A DNA stretch of 64,000 bases from the NCBI GenBank assembly GCA_018806915.1, contig JAGKQI010000055.1:62001-126000 (forward strand), in the 5' to 3' direction. Origin of the DNA: Phytophthora colocasiae (Eukaryota; Oomycota; Peronosporomycetes; Peronosporales; Peronosporaceae). Positions 10,504-22,222 of this stretch are shown piece by piece (positions within the stretch are counted from its first letter, which is position 1; each line of letters opens with the position of its first letter). Both the position numbers and the translations under genes were made by a program. Under the pieces are notes generated by a model. It did no database searches. It saw only the letters and a list, made by a program, of their open reading frames with translations, and had not been told where the DNA came from.

Positions 10504-13209
10504 CAGCATGGGCGACGATGGTGGTCTCACAGAGAGTGAGAAACCATGTTCATATAGCCTAGGTATATCAAAAAGAAACGATCTGTCCGATATTTTTTGT
10601 GGCGTAGCACTAATAGCAAAGGAGAACAAGAATACATAGTCTTAACGAGGAGGGACTCGGACCCTCGCCACATACCTTGGGAAGTCACGGCACAGAAAAT
10701 TTGACTAATAGGGAATACAACAAACTTGCTACATTTCAACATTTGGAGATACCATCAGACCCACGTGTTAAGCAAGTTGTGTCTCTATAAGTGGTTGCAC
10801 TTCGTCGGCACTTCCAAAACCTCTAACGCCACAAAAATTTGCTTCGAAGAAAACACTTTAATGCGGACAGTTGCGGCCTTTATAGTTTTGTCTCCTCTTA
10901 GACCACTGCAAAGCAAAACCGATTGTTTAGGAAGTGATGCGTGACTCGAATTGGATTAACGATCTGCCCATTAACCACTCAGACTATTTTTGAAGTTGGC
11001 TCGATCAGACTATTTCATAACTTTAAATTTTCAATAAACACAGTAATAGTCTGACTAAGACTAATTTCGAACATAGACTATTTTCGCACACAGACTAATT
11101 ACTGTAGACAGTGTACCATTCGAATATGTGCGTCAGACGATTTGTGCACGCCCTCACCAAACGCGTTGCGAGCCACGACATTTCACCGTCATCGTACACC
11201 AAGTCCATAGAACAAACACCAATGCATTCCTAACAGGAAGTCAAGGACGAGTCGAATTATGTAGCAAATACCTGGGTTTAAGCTTTTTAGCCGCCGGTCG
11301 TATAGTAAAAACCACTGCAGTTGATCGCTCAGTGGCCGGAGATGCACAATACGAAGAAACTTGATGATGCGTAGGTAGGCAATTATGTCCCAATTCTCGA
11401 TCCCCCCCCCCCCTCGTGGTAAAAACATTAGCGGTCAATCCGACGTCGTAGCGGGCAAAGGCGCACGCCTAAGTTGCTGTAACCCCACCATGAACGCGAA
11501 CACCTCGAGTTCCACCGGCAGCATTGAGAATATACCCACCAAGTAACCACCATGATGTAGCTAGTGCAGCGCGATCCGCTCCGGGTCCGTCACTACTTCG
11601 CCGCTTCTGGTCTGGATCACAATGCAGCTCGAAATCAACCACACACACGCGACTTCGGCGATCAAATACTCGAAAGGATGAACCACGAGACGACGAAGTT
11701 TTCATTATCCGTCTCGTACTACACGCCATCTAAGAATTCGATCAGCAACGGGATTTTCACTGAGTAGTAGAGGGTCACAGCCAACATTAACAACGTTCAC
11801 ACGTCTCGGAAGCTTCCATTTTGATCGATCCAAGCCGTACGACTGCCAGGTATTTCCCAAATCGAGTGTCGAGTTTTGACTTGTACGTGTCGATCGTTTT
11901 AGTCGTCGCAGCGAACGGTGTCACCCTTCAGTTGTTGAAAGTGCTGCTGTGCCATCTCTTTAACACCGAATTGGCCATTTCGAATTCGTACGGGAGGCCA
12001 GCGGGTGAGCTGTACGCTGTGCTCCAGAACTTGGAGCATAGATCGAAAGGGTCCGTCTTAATAGAGTGGCGCCGTTTAGCTGGCACTCTCGTTCTGGTAA
12101 CTAGCTAGGGCGAGCAACTCGGATATCACAATACGACGACATCAAACAAATGGAAGCCCGTCGACGCACTATCCTCCCTTTTGTGATAGCCCCTGCAGTT
12201 CCCTAAGACTTCTCAACTCCTGTTGATCATATCCCCAGCCCACGGGGAAAAGGTGAGTAGCACGAAGACGTTTTTTCGTGCTTCTCGCACTATTGCTTGG
12301 AACTCATCGCCCGTCCTCTGTTTAATGAAGTTTGGCAGCGTAAGCGTTATACTGCTGTCACCACTGGCTGTGTTGATTTTCCATCGACGAAGTAGACCCA
12401 TCTGCCGTTGCGAAGCTGTCCCGAGTGCTTGCTTTTACTCAACCTCAAGAATTTTTGATAAAATTCCAGGACATTGGCTCTCTCTGATAAGCTCGAAAGG
12501 ATGGCGTTGAAACGCGCCGGCGGAAAGCGACGATGGATCTCGGATGGCTGCAGGCTACAGCGACATAGCTCCACTGGCGCTGACGCGAGTATCAATATAT
12601 ATAATTGCACTGGATGTTTAAAAACCCCGAGCCGTCCGTCGGCATGACCGCGTTACCTCTGCCAGCACAGCCCGCTCTTTTTATCTTCGAACAGAAGGAT
12701 GCTATAACCGATCCCACGTCCGAGTCTTACGGTACGACGTTAAATCTGAAGTACGCGACTACTATTCACCGTGCGCATGAAGCATACCTTCTTTCCACCT
12801 GAAAGAAAGGAAACTCACCAACAGTGTGCCATTCGTGAGCGCGCCGTACACGATTCCTGCGCTAGGTGCTGTACGTCCTACGCAATCATTGACGAGTCTC
12901 GATCCAATTGGATTCGTAAATAATATCTCCAGGTAGATAGATCTCGAGAACAAGGGAAAGTGCAATGACCTCTAACTGCTAAAGACTTAACGATGTGAAT
13001 TCGGATAGAGGCTGCAACAATCTGCTATACATGTCCATTGTAACGCGTGTAAAGCGCTGCAAACGATCGTTCAGGTGAAGTATCATTGCCGTATTGTTTG
13101 TAGCATTTTCCGCTGTAACTGTCCAAATATAAGAAGCGAAAAGCTCATGTCCTTTACAGCACTTACGAAGGGTTCAGCGAGGCGTTTGCCTGTATGTGGA
13201 AATATCACT
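10504..13209. other. Decayed non-coding sequence, no gene recognised
   Basis: Only short scattered ORFs in all frames, none with a recognisable domain. Features that stand out are: a cluster of AGACTATTT/AGACTAATT motifs on both strands at about 10978-11100; a C13 tract at about 11401-11413; and minus-strand pieces at about 12213-12610 that could be old transposase debris but could not be named. The A+T-rich character and lack of ORFs fit long-dead transposon DNA. Confidence 0.5.
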
Positions 13210-13562
13210 CGATTAAAGCTATAATTACAGAACGCAGCCTCCAACTGCAATCAATAAAATGCATAGTGATCACCATATAACCCTGTTTCGAAAGTGATGT
13301 CCACAAATATGTCGTAAAGCTAACTCGGCGACCATCAAGTTCCTGACGAATTTCCACGCGAACAGCCTCTTTTTCAGTTTTCCACTGAAGAATATTTTTT
13401 TTTCGAATCGTTTGCTGACAGGGGACGTTGTAGTCAGGACGTAGAGACTTACAAAACTCCACGAATGCATTGATCGACAACAGCGAACGGCTGGGAGTTG
13501 GAGACAATCCACCCAACAAGTTTCTCGTCAGACTGCTTGGCGGCGTCCGGTGTCATGGCTTC
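13210..13562 (-). pseudogene. hAT transposase fragment
   Basis: The minus strand reads WIVSNSQPFAVVD, a frameshift, FCKSLRPDYNVPCQQTIRKK, then a charged linker and FTTYLWTS...GYMVITMHFID. This is the conserved N-terminal part of the hAT catalytic domain (the segment with the first catalytic Asp region: 'FTTDLWTS'). The Asp of that motif is replaced by Tyr here, so the fragment is inactive on this evidence. Frameshifts lie at about 13460 and after 13205. Its 5' side is joined directly to Crypton-like sequence. Confidence 0.65.
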
Positions 13563-14391
13563 AACAGAATGCATTCCGATATCTGAGGCCACTAGTCTTT
13601 CATTTGCCATGATTTCCATCATCTCTTCGGTTTCCATTACTCGCTTCAGTATTTTTGAGAACCTGCCGTACTGATTGCCACCTGGGAATAACTTGGAATT
13701 CGAGAATCCTAAAACAGCGCCATAGATACCTAGTGAAAGTACAGGGCAAAATTCTGGAATGAATAGGTTAGCATATCCGTGTCTGGCATCACGGGGTCTA
13801 GTGCCGTCCTGGTCATTCTTCATATGCCCAGAACAATTTGCTAATGCATCTCCATCCAAACTCGAATGGCCGGAGTGAACACATCAGATTCCAGCTCAAA
13901 AGTAGAAGGTGTGAGCAAATACAAACTCAGGTTCATTGCCCTCTATCAGCTTCACACCAGCATTGCGATTGCGTCGTGCGACGTCGCACCTCAATCCCTT
14001 AAACAAATAGTGTCAGATTAACCGCAAATTCAGGTGACATTGTTTGGCCATATCCACGGAAAAGATGGAATAGATTAGAGCGCATTGAGTCGTAGACCGA
14101 TCGACCAAGTTTTCTTCCACTTCTACCGCTAAGAGACATCAAAAACTCCTCCAAATCATCAGGTTCCTGAAGATAGTAATTCAGAGGTGATATTTCACGA
14201 TTCTCTTCCATGAAGCGAGTTATGCTGCCAAGCTTCAGCGATGCAATTACAGAGTCTTGTTCCAAATCGCTGCTACGTAAGCTGCTGAGAAAGATATCGC
14301 GTAGGAGATGTCTCTTCCGTCTGTAGAGCCATGCTACATTGCGGCATATTACCCGTACGTATGTCGGATGCTGTCTTTTGGCCGATAACAC
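13563..14391 (-). pseudogene. Crypton tyrosine-recombinase relic
   Basis: Minus-strand pieces match the oomycete Crypton (DUF3504-type tyrosine recombinase) layout: LNYYLQEPDDLEEF near the start, RSNLFHLFRGYGQTMSPEF, GLRCDVARR, EPEFVFAHTF, a 'HMKNDQDGTRPRDARHGYAN' segment, and PVLSLGIYGAVLG. The catalytic tail normally reading HSxRKG is lost: after DIGMHS the frame runs into hAT sequence. At least two in-frame stops occur at about 13890-13900. The downstream boundary at about 13563 is where hAT-like reading begins. Confidence 0.65.
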
Positions 14392-14874
14392 TGTCTTTCA
14401 CGGCCCTCACCTGTTCTCGAAGGTCGACTTCGTCGTCGCCCGGATTCATGGTGTGAGCAATCTGGAACGGAATCCACAAGTATCGAATCACTTCGTTTAA
14501 ATACGAGCACAGGAAAGTCACAGAATTCCTTGCTACATTTAAATTGTACTGCATCATATCACACAGAGTCAGCAAATTTTACAGAGTTATTTCGTAATTT
14601 GATTCTCTCATATTCTGTCCAGGTGCGCTTTGGTTGAATCGATTCTAATTCGGTTTAGATTCGGATACTTTCAAGACCAGTTCCAACCGGTTGACATTCG
14701 AATCATATTCGGTTCAAACTGGACCTCGACGCAGGATCATTCGGCGCGTAAATATGTGAATATATCAAATTGTGCCCCCCCCCTCCCCTCCTCCCCCCAA
14801 CGCATTTTAACAAGCGATAGCCCCTTTTACAGGTCACATACCATAATTGGTCACACTTCAAATTGACAAGTTGG
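14392..14874. other. Non-coding spacer with C-rich tract
   Basis: No recognisable gene. A C-rich tract with runs of 10 and 6 C lies at about 14768-14800. From 14850 to 14895 the sequence contains TTGGTCA/TGACCAA pieces (a near-palindrome GGTCATGTGACC) resembling those at about 8580 and 10190, possibly the worn end of the MULE relic that follows. Confidence 0.35.
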
Positions 14875-16346
14875 TCATGTGACCAAATTCAGTTGGGCAC
14901 ATGAAATTGAATATACGTGTATTAGGCATGAATTTATACGACTGCTTGTGTCTCGTGGTCGTAGTCTGTCTTCTTTCTCCTCTTCGTTAGTGCTGCTGTT
15001 CCAACTGAAATCGCTGATGCATGACTCACACGGATCAATTGAGTCGTCGTTGCTGCTACTGCTCTCAGACGCGATGACATCGCTTCGGTTTGGTAGGTGG
15101 GGTGCCCGCGGGAGCTTGAAACCTCCTCGTTTGGGTGGATCAGCCAATCCTGCCATGATTGCTTCACGTTGACACACATACTCTCGTGCAAGGGCCTCGA
15201 TGGTACTAATAAAGGTGAGGGGGAAATCGAGTATTGAGAACTCTGTGAAACCTCTCCAATGGGTTAAAAGTCCGGGAAACAATTGCTCGTGAGATACCAT
15301 ACACGTTCCAGTATGTCGGTGGATACATTCCAAGCCAAGTCCTCATGAAAGACTTCCAAAATTTGGTCCATTTCTTTCGCGAGTAGTTGATACCGTTTTG
15401 GCTACATCGAGTCTAAATCTCAATTTTCACCCATGCAATCCCTTCCACAGCAACTTTAGATGGATCAATCACAGTGAGAATGTAAAAAGCACTGGATTTC
15501 ATTGCAAGCTTTGTCTCCACATCAGGTAGCCGGTACTATTTTATCTTGCGACGGCATGCATGTTTAAAGTGGAACAGACACCCGATAATTCTGATGGGTG
15601 GGAAGAACTCTCGAATCGCCATGATTAATGAGTTTTAGAAGTCATAAACGGCATATTTAGGTGATAATGGAGACCCAACCATTTCTTGAGGGCACTGTAG
15701 TAGTCAACGGCATGCCGGTTTTGTGGAGGAAGTTGTAAGAGCAAAGACAGTTGGAATGAACAATCGGCTAGATGGGTCGTAAATCATAATTGTCACGCAC
15801 TGTTTGTATCCTTTAGGAGTGCACCGAAAGGTGCCATTGATGTACCACGGCAAGCCTTCGAAGCGCAATAGGTTACGGTACTGGGTGCGCCTACACAACA
15901 ATCCGGTCGACCCCAACACCATCTTTCTGGGCCTTGGTGTCGTCATGCCACGAATACTGAAACTGAAACAATCCCTGGCAAGATTCTACCACCTTAGATC
16001 TTAGAGGAATTTCTATGCGGTGGTTCGTACCACCTCCTGACAGTTTGGCGCGAAAGTTTTGGACTCGCTTTAGGACTGCTTGCTTTCCAGCTCCACGCAC
16101 CGGTCCTTCTGTAGTATTCGTGTAGAACTTTTCAAAAATTGTCGTCCAAATTGCTCCTTGGGTCATCATTGATTCAACATCCAGTCTGTCTACTTCTGAC
16201 ATGATATCGTCGGTAACATCTTTCCAGTGAGGGTAACTCGAAGCTCTTGAGTCATTTGAAGGATCACGGCTCGGCCTGCGTGAAATCTGTGAAGTCATAC
16301 TCGCCTATTGAGATGACATAGGCAAATTGTGCGGTACAGTCCTTCC
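14875..16346 (-). pseudogene. MULE transposase pseudogene, 3' portion
   Basis: Minus-strand blocks in several frames. The N-proximal part (15891-16298) reads DDIMSEVDRLDVESMMTQGA and KQAVLKRVQNFRA. It is followed by the MULE catalytic start YINGTFRCTPKGYKQ (15704-15946), where the catalytic Asp of the usual DGTF is Asn. A C-terminal charged piece follows (14875-15333). Frame changes and stops occur between blocks. The 5' portion of the same gene lies at 24225-24776, displaced by the gypsy insertion at GGTAC 16347-16351. Confidence 0.6.
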
Positions 16347-16351
16347 GGTAC

Positions 16352-16763
16352 TGCAGCGGGGCTGCGTAGGTGTGCACGGCACAGAGGAAGTTGGGTTGAC
16401 TCGTAGAGTCCTGCTTGCAAGGCACTAGCCTTCGGTTCTATACAAGAACCAAGTAGTCCACTAAATACGGGACTCTCACAATCAGTGTCCCTATAATAAA
16501 GGAACTAACACTAATTATGTAAAATGCAAACTGATTTTTATTTATTTTATTGCCCTAATCCTGAATGTAACGGATTTAGTATCTAACATACTAAATCCTA
16601 ATCAAATGTAATGTGTGGCTCTGAGCTAACAGCCAGCAACTGGCTACATGTGTGACGTGTGAGAAACACTATGTGTTGTACACGGATCTGTGACTTGTGA
16701 CCTGGATGGTGTATACCACACCTATTGTAGCCAAGGCGCGCAGCGCCGTGTAACCCCGTTACA
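16352..16763 (-). repeat. 3' LTR of the chromovirus
   Basis: 412 bp, same length and sequence by eye as 23813-24224. It starts TGCAGCGGGG on the plus strand and ends ...CCGTTACA. The outside flank is GGTAC at 16347-16351. Confidence 0.95.
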
Positions 16764-16777
16764 CCCCCCCCCCACCA
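16764..16777 (-). other. Polypurine tract of the chromovirus
   Basis: Plus strand CCCCCCCCCCACCA directly abuts the 3' LTR. On the coding (minus) strand this is TGGTGGGGGGGGGG, the expected purine-rich primer for plus-strand DNA synthesis. Confidence 0.8.
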
Positions 16778-16819
16778 AACCGTGGATACGGAGTATCTAC
16801 AACTGTAGACATAACTGCC

Positions 16820-18696
16820 TTGTCAAGGCCTGTCACCGGCAACTTTCCGATAAAAGAAATCTCTCAACGAGAGTGCGCGGGTGCGCTGGCTCAACGAGCA
16901 CATTCTTCAATTCTCCCCAGCGAGCCAACCGCTCCTGAGGTGTCCAGTGACCAGGCGTCTACGCCCCAGCGCCTCAGCGCTTTCCGGTCTGAGCCCTCGG
17001 CTCCTCTCACGCTCTCCGATTCGGAGTATTTCGCGGCGTCTCGCCTTCGCTACGGAGCGATGTTCAAGGCCAGCCCGACGTCAAGTGGTAGCGGTGGCTC
17101 ACCCTTCGAGTACACGACAGCGTCGCCGACGCGCGACCCACGTCGCTCTCCTACAGAGGAAGGCGAGGTCGAAGTGGACTACGAGGAGTCCGAACAGGGC
17201 GATGCCTATGCGTCTCCTGCTCCTGCGAGCCCTCGGACGACCCGATCTGAGCTGCGCTCTCCACGCGATCCGCGTCGGTACTCAATTCCTCGGCAGCTGC
17301 GGCAGCCCAATCCGTTCCCGGAGGGACCTTCGAGCCTCGTGCTCAACGCGTTGCGCAACGCACCACCGCTTCCTGCTCGCGATGAGCCAGAGTCACTCAA
17401 GGGAGTCGAAGACGCGATCACCAACCCTCTGGATGAGGCACAGGAGGCTTCCCTGAGCGGTGCTCCAGAGTCACGTCGACCGGTCCAACGGGACATCGTG
17501 GGGACTTCGTCGCGGCGCGACTACGGCTTCGAGCCTCGCGACCCTGCCGAGCAGGTGAAGCAGTTGATGGCGCAGCCAAACCTGCATGGTTACGCCATAG
17601 GCAATCCTCCACGTACGGTGGCTGAGACTCAGCAGCGACAGGGCTCCATGAGCGTTTCCTGACCCCGCAGGTGTGCACACTCGCCGAGTATCGGCAACGC
17701 TTAGATAAGCAACGGCGACGGAGTCTGTGCTTCAGATGAGGACTTATCCACTCCTGCTCCAAACCGGAGAGACCACCCGGGACTACATGGTCCATGTGGC
17801 CACCTGGGCCGAGGCTTCACGGAAGCTCGCGTCGTTTGACCGGCTCATGGAGAGCTGCGCCGAGGTGGACGTCCGCCTCGCCCGAGGTCTACTCTTCCAG
17901 TACGCGAAGATACGCGTGCGGCCCGGCCGCTTTCCTCGTCACACGACGGCAGTGGCTCCCGCCTCTCAGGCCACTATCCCTGCTTCGCAGGATGCTCCTT
18001 CAGTCTCCGAGGAGACTCGCTGGTTGTGCCAGCCACGGACCAGAGCCTGAGCTCGGCTGCAAGACCGACAGATTCTCACACTATTGGTTAGAAGCGGGTG
18101 TCGACCGAGTGGTCTACCTCGAGCCCTTCGGGCGCCCCCGATCTTCGCGATCAAAAGCGTCCACGACGTCAGGGCAGTCCTGCCTCAGGGACCCTTCAAA
18201 CTCCCACGAGTTTTGGGAATGAGGATATCCACGCCACTTCACCAGATACTGGTTTTGACTACGGTGGCGACGCCGCGCCATCAGGCGCTCCACGTGGTAG
18301 TGAGTCCCCTGCTCATCGAGCAACGGCGGAGGAGGCCGATTCGCTGCGGATGCCGTACTCGATGAGTGTGACGAGCGCTATTTGTCGCATCGCGCCTGGT
18401 ACCAACTCGATCACTCGATCGGTACTCTCCGGAGTCAGACTCAGTCCCTTCAAGGGAACGTCGAGAGTGTTTGGCATTCGCATGCCCGTCTCGCTCATGA
18501 CATGGAGGAGATTGAAAGCCGGATGGCTTGGCTCGAAGGTCCTCAGTCCCTGACTGCTCGCCTGCACCAGCAGGAGCTTCAGCTCGCTGAGTTGCGAGGT
18601 CAGGTGACGTTGCTGCTGCAGATGACGCAGCCTGGGCACGTGTCGTCGGTGCCAGCGCCTCCGCGCTCACCCCCGCGGGGTCCCGATATGGCTTAA
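16820..18696 (+). pseudogene. Antisense coiled-coil ORF of the chromovirus, frame-shifted
   Basis: A long plus-strand coding track runs opposite to pol. Part 1 (16820-17662; first ATG 17060) is rich in Pro, Ser, Arg and Glu (repeated SPRDPRR motifs). A one-base shift carries it on to ERFLTPQVCTLAEYRQRL. Part 2 (17727-18050) reads DYMVHVATWAEASRKLASF...ARGLLFQYAK. Part 3 (18098-18390) is Ser/Thr/Pro-rich. Part 4 (18382-18696, after a shift at about 18385) is a clear coiled coil: LDHSIGTLRSQTQSLQGNV...LHQQELQLAELRGQVTLLLQM. Parts 3 and 4 overlap, on the other strand, the integrase-chromodomain linker and chromodomain of pol (18114-18832). No domain recognised; a nucleocapsid-like or regulatory role is speculation. 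About 600 residues if the shifts are ignored. Confidence 0.5.
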
Positions 18697-18900
18697 GCAA
18701 GCCGACGTAGAACACCGGGTGTGTTCGCATCCGCTTTGGCAAGTCAAGCGTGTATGCCAGGCCCTTCTTGGCCACGACCGTAAATGGTCCGATGAAACGC
18801 GGACGCAATTTCGTCTTAAAGACATTTGACACTGCATGTGTAGGTAGGTTCTTAGCGTTTAATAAAACCTGGTCACCGACCTTAAATTCCCATACATTGC
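18114..18900 (-). CDS. Chromovirus integrase C-terminus and chromodomain
   Basis: Reading resumes at about 18900 with VWEFKVGDQVLLNAKNL and FKTKLRPRFIGPFTVV...HPVFYVGLLKPY, the integrase C-terminal GPY/F-type module. A Ser/Ala/Glu-rich linker of about 120 residues follows. After a frame change at about 18330 a chromodomain is read: YHVERLMARRRHRSQNQYLV, then KWRGYPHSQNSWEFE. It stops at 18114. The linker and chromodomain are overlapped on the opposite strand by the antisense coiled-coil ORF. Confidence 0.8.
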
Positions 18901-21900
18901 TTCTACCTTTGTATCCGCTTGTTCCTTCTGAACGTCTTGGCTTTCAGCCATCGCGTCACGTACACGGCGTAATACGCTCAATCTCACCGAGAGGAAGTCA
19001 TCGACTTGTTTACGCACAGCAGAAGGGCTGATATCAGCAAGCTCGGAGTCGAGCGACGGCACAGCCTCTCCCCCACCAAGCCCAAGGCTACCGCGTGGCG
19101 GAGTGAGCGGAACGCGCGGGTGCGCAAGGCCGTTCACGTAGAACGGGGTGAAGCCTGTCGAGGCATGCACCGCATTGTTCATGGAGAACTCAACGAGAGG
19201 GAGCATAGCGCTCCAACGCTTCGGCGTTTCAGCGCATACGCTGCGGAGGATGTCCTCCAGAACGCGGTTCACGCGTTCGGTCTGACCGTCGGTCTGCGGA
19301 TGGTCCGCCGTGGACATGTCCAGTCGAGTGCCCAGCACCTTGAAGACGGACGTCCAGAAGTGACCCGTGAAACGGGGATCTCGATCCGAGACAATGGTCT
19401 CAGGCAGCCCATGCTGGCGGAAGACCCGATCGATGAAGATCGTCGCTGTACCAGCACCATCGACGGTGTCCGGCACAGCCGCTAGATGAGCCATCTTGCT
19501 CAGACGGTCAACAAAGACCACCACGCCCGTGTTGCCTGCCGAGTCCTTCGGCAGGCCAAACACAAAGTCCATACTTATGGACTGCCAACACCCAGAGGGT
19601 ACAGGTAAGCTCGCCAAAGGCGCAGCCGCATGCGGCGAGGGTTTAACCCGCTGACACGTCTCGCACGTGCGCACATATGTGCTGACCCACTTGTACATCT
19701 TCGGCCACCAGTACATGGAGCTCACCGAGCCGTACGTCTTCTCGCGACCGAGGTGGCCGCCTGTGGGTGTGTCGTGAGCCTCATAGAGGATACGGTACTT
19801 CAGATCCTCATCGTGAGGAACTACCACTCGTGGTGGGTCATCCTGACCCGTGCTGTAGTACAGCAGACCGCCTTCCAGGCTGTAGCGTTGGAGTCTCGCC
19901 TTTAGGCGTCGTGACAGAGTCACCTTTGAGTCTTTAAACTCATCGCTCCCCAGAGCTTGGAGCAACGCGACACAAGAGTCGTCCTGAGCGTACGCTGCTC
20001 GAACCATGTCCGTCACGGACGACGTCACCGAGGTGACATGAGATAACTCATAGTCCGGGCGACGTGATAACGCGTCAGCGAGGACGTTCTGCCTGCCAGG
20101 CTTGTACTTCACCTCGAAGTTATACTCCGCAAAGAAGGAGAGCCATCGGGCCATCCTCTGCGAGAGGTGAGGCGACTGCGTCGCTGTGCGTAGTGACGCA
20201 TGATCCGTGTAGATCACAAACGGCTTGGAGCCGAGCAGGTGAACCCTGAATTTGACGAGAGCGTACTTCATCGCAAGTAGCTCCTTGTCATGAACTGGAT
20301 AGTTCTTCTCAGCAGCCTTGAGCTGTCGCGACTCAAACGCAATGACGCGTTCGCGCCCTTCGGCGTCCGCTTGTAGCAAAGCACTGCCGATGGCAAAGTC
20401 AGAGGCGTCACAGACGACAATAAACGGACGAGCGGGGTCTGGCAGCGCCAGTATCGGTGCCTGAAGCAGGCTATCCTTGATACAAGTGAACGCATTCTCG
20501 TGCTCGGCACGCCATACCCACTCGGCATCCTTCTTAAGGAGATCCGTCAGTGGCCGAGCCAACTCAGCGTAGTTCTCGCTGTACTTGTGCAAGTAGTTGG
20601 CCAAACCCAGCCACTTACGCAAGTCCTTCTGGTTCAAGGGAACCGGCCAATCCACAATGGCCTTGACCTTTGCTGGATCAGCACGAAGGCCATGCTTCCC
20701 AATGAAGCACCCTAGGAAGGGGATTTCTTCCGCGCCAAAGACGCACTTGTCTGCGTTGGCGTACAGCTTGTTCGTGCGCATGCACTCGAGCACAGCTCTC
20801 ACGTGTTCCACGTGCACCTCAACGTCAGTCTTGCCGTGTTCGGCCTGACTGTGGACGAACACGTCGTCAAAGTACGTTTGTGCGAATGCCCGTAGGGGCC
20901 TGAACAGCTGCGTCACTAGACGATTGAACGTTGCGGGCGCGTTCGAGAGCCCTTGGGGCATGACGAGCCACTCCCAGAGCATACCGCTCGGGGTGCTCAC
21001 CGCTGTAAGCGGAATATCACTGGCTCGCATGAGCAGCTGATAGTACCCATCGACTAAGTCGAGTGCACTGTACATGGTGCAACCCACCATGTTGTTCTGA
21101 AGAACATCCTTCCTAGGAATCGGCGTCTGCGCCGGAATCGTGGCAGTGTTGAGCTTGTTAAAAGCGTGAATGATACGCCACTTGCCATTCGGCTTTCTGA
21201 CACAGAACGTTGGCGCGGAATGCGGAGACTTGCTCGCGCACGAGACCCGCCGCGTGCTTCGCACGGAAGAAGGCGTCAATGACGTCGCATTGCTCTTTAG
21301 GAAGAGGCCACTGTCGGGTCACGCAGTACTTAGTTCCGGGAACTAAGTCGATCTCATGACGAACGCCTCGGTCGGGAGGCAGGCCACTCGGTGGTTCCTT
21401 CGAGACAACGTCTCCATATTCCTTCAGCAAGGAGTGGAAGGGATCCGAGGGATTCTTGAGGATCTCCGATCCACTCCTGGCGTTCAACGCCTTCTTGACT
21501 TCGGCCAAGACGGACTCGTCAACGAGGGACGACGAGTTTAACTCCTCCTCAGGTCGAACGATGACCACCTCGGCGAATTCGCCAGCCTTCAAGGCATCGC
21601 CAAAGTCGGCGAAGGACATCTCTTCTAGCTCAAGGAGCTTGTCAACACTTGGCAAGTCGTCCAGCAGGACACTGCCTTCGGCACTACCGCCCACTCCATC
21701 AACCAGAGTGTATAGCTGCCCACAGCCCTCCGGTGCGTCGGCACTTGACGTCACGGATGACTCAGACGCAGAGCGTCTCGCCCGAAGGGCCTTACGACGT
21801 CTTCGCCTAGCCGAAGATCGTCTACTCGACGGAGTACGTGCCGTCGCACAAGTTTCGGCCTCTCTCGGCCCAGTGTCAGGGACACTCAGCGATCCACTCG

Positions 21901-22222
21901 GTCGACGACCGATGCCGCTCAGCGGAGTACGTGCCGCTGCACAATCAATGACCGTAACAGGTCCAGTGTCAGAGACACTCAGCGATCGACTTGGTCCACG
22001 ACCAGTATCACTCGACGGAGTACGTGCCGCCCCACAGTTCACGGCCTGGTAAGGCCCGATGCCATCGGCATCCAGTGACGGTCCATGACCGGCGTCACTC
22101 GGGTTACGTGAGCTTTGCCCACACGTTGACTCACTGCCAACCAGCGCTATGCGCTCAACAGGGCTGCGATCCTCGCACTCGGTGCTGTCCACTAACTCGG
22201 ACACACCGACTTCCAGCATCAT
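18859..22222 (-). CDS. pol: Chromovirus pol: linker, reverse transcriptase, RNase H, integrase
   Basis: The first part (22222-21158) is a Ser/Thr/Asp-rich linker with three imperfect SDTGRGPSRSLSV-type repeats, then the RT lead-in (FHSLLKEYGDVVSKEPPSGL). A frame change at about 21240 moves into 21279-18859, with RT core (LVDGYYQLLMR, YFDDVFVHS: the YxDD motif with F at x), RNase H (VCDASDFAIGSALLQ), integrase zinc motif (HDTPTGGHLGREK...CETCQR) and the DDE core (SMDFVFGLP, SDRDPRFTGHFW, QTDGQTERVNRV). All catalytic acids are present. The frame ends at 18859 after a further one-base change near 18900. Confidence 0.9.

Noticed and set aside
18098..18365. Plus-strand ORFs in this stretch as independent genes
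   Set aside because: They are better read as parts of one antisense ORF with frame breaks; parts also mirror pol codons.
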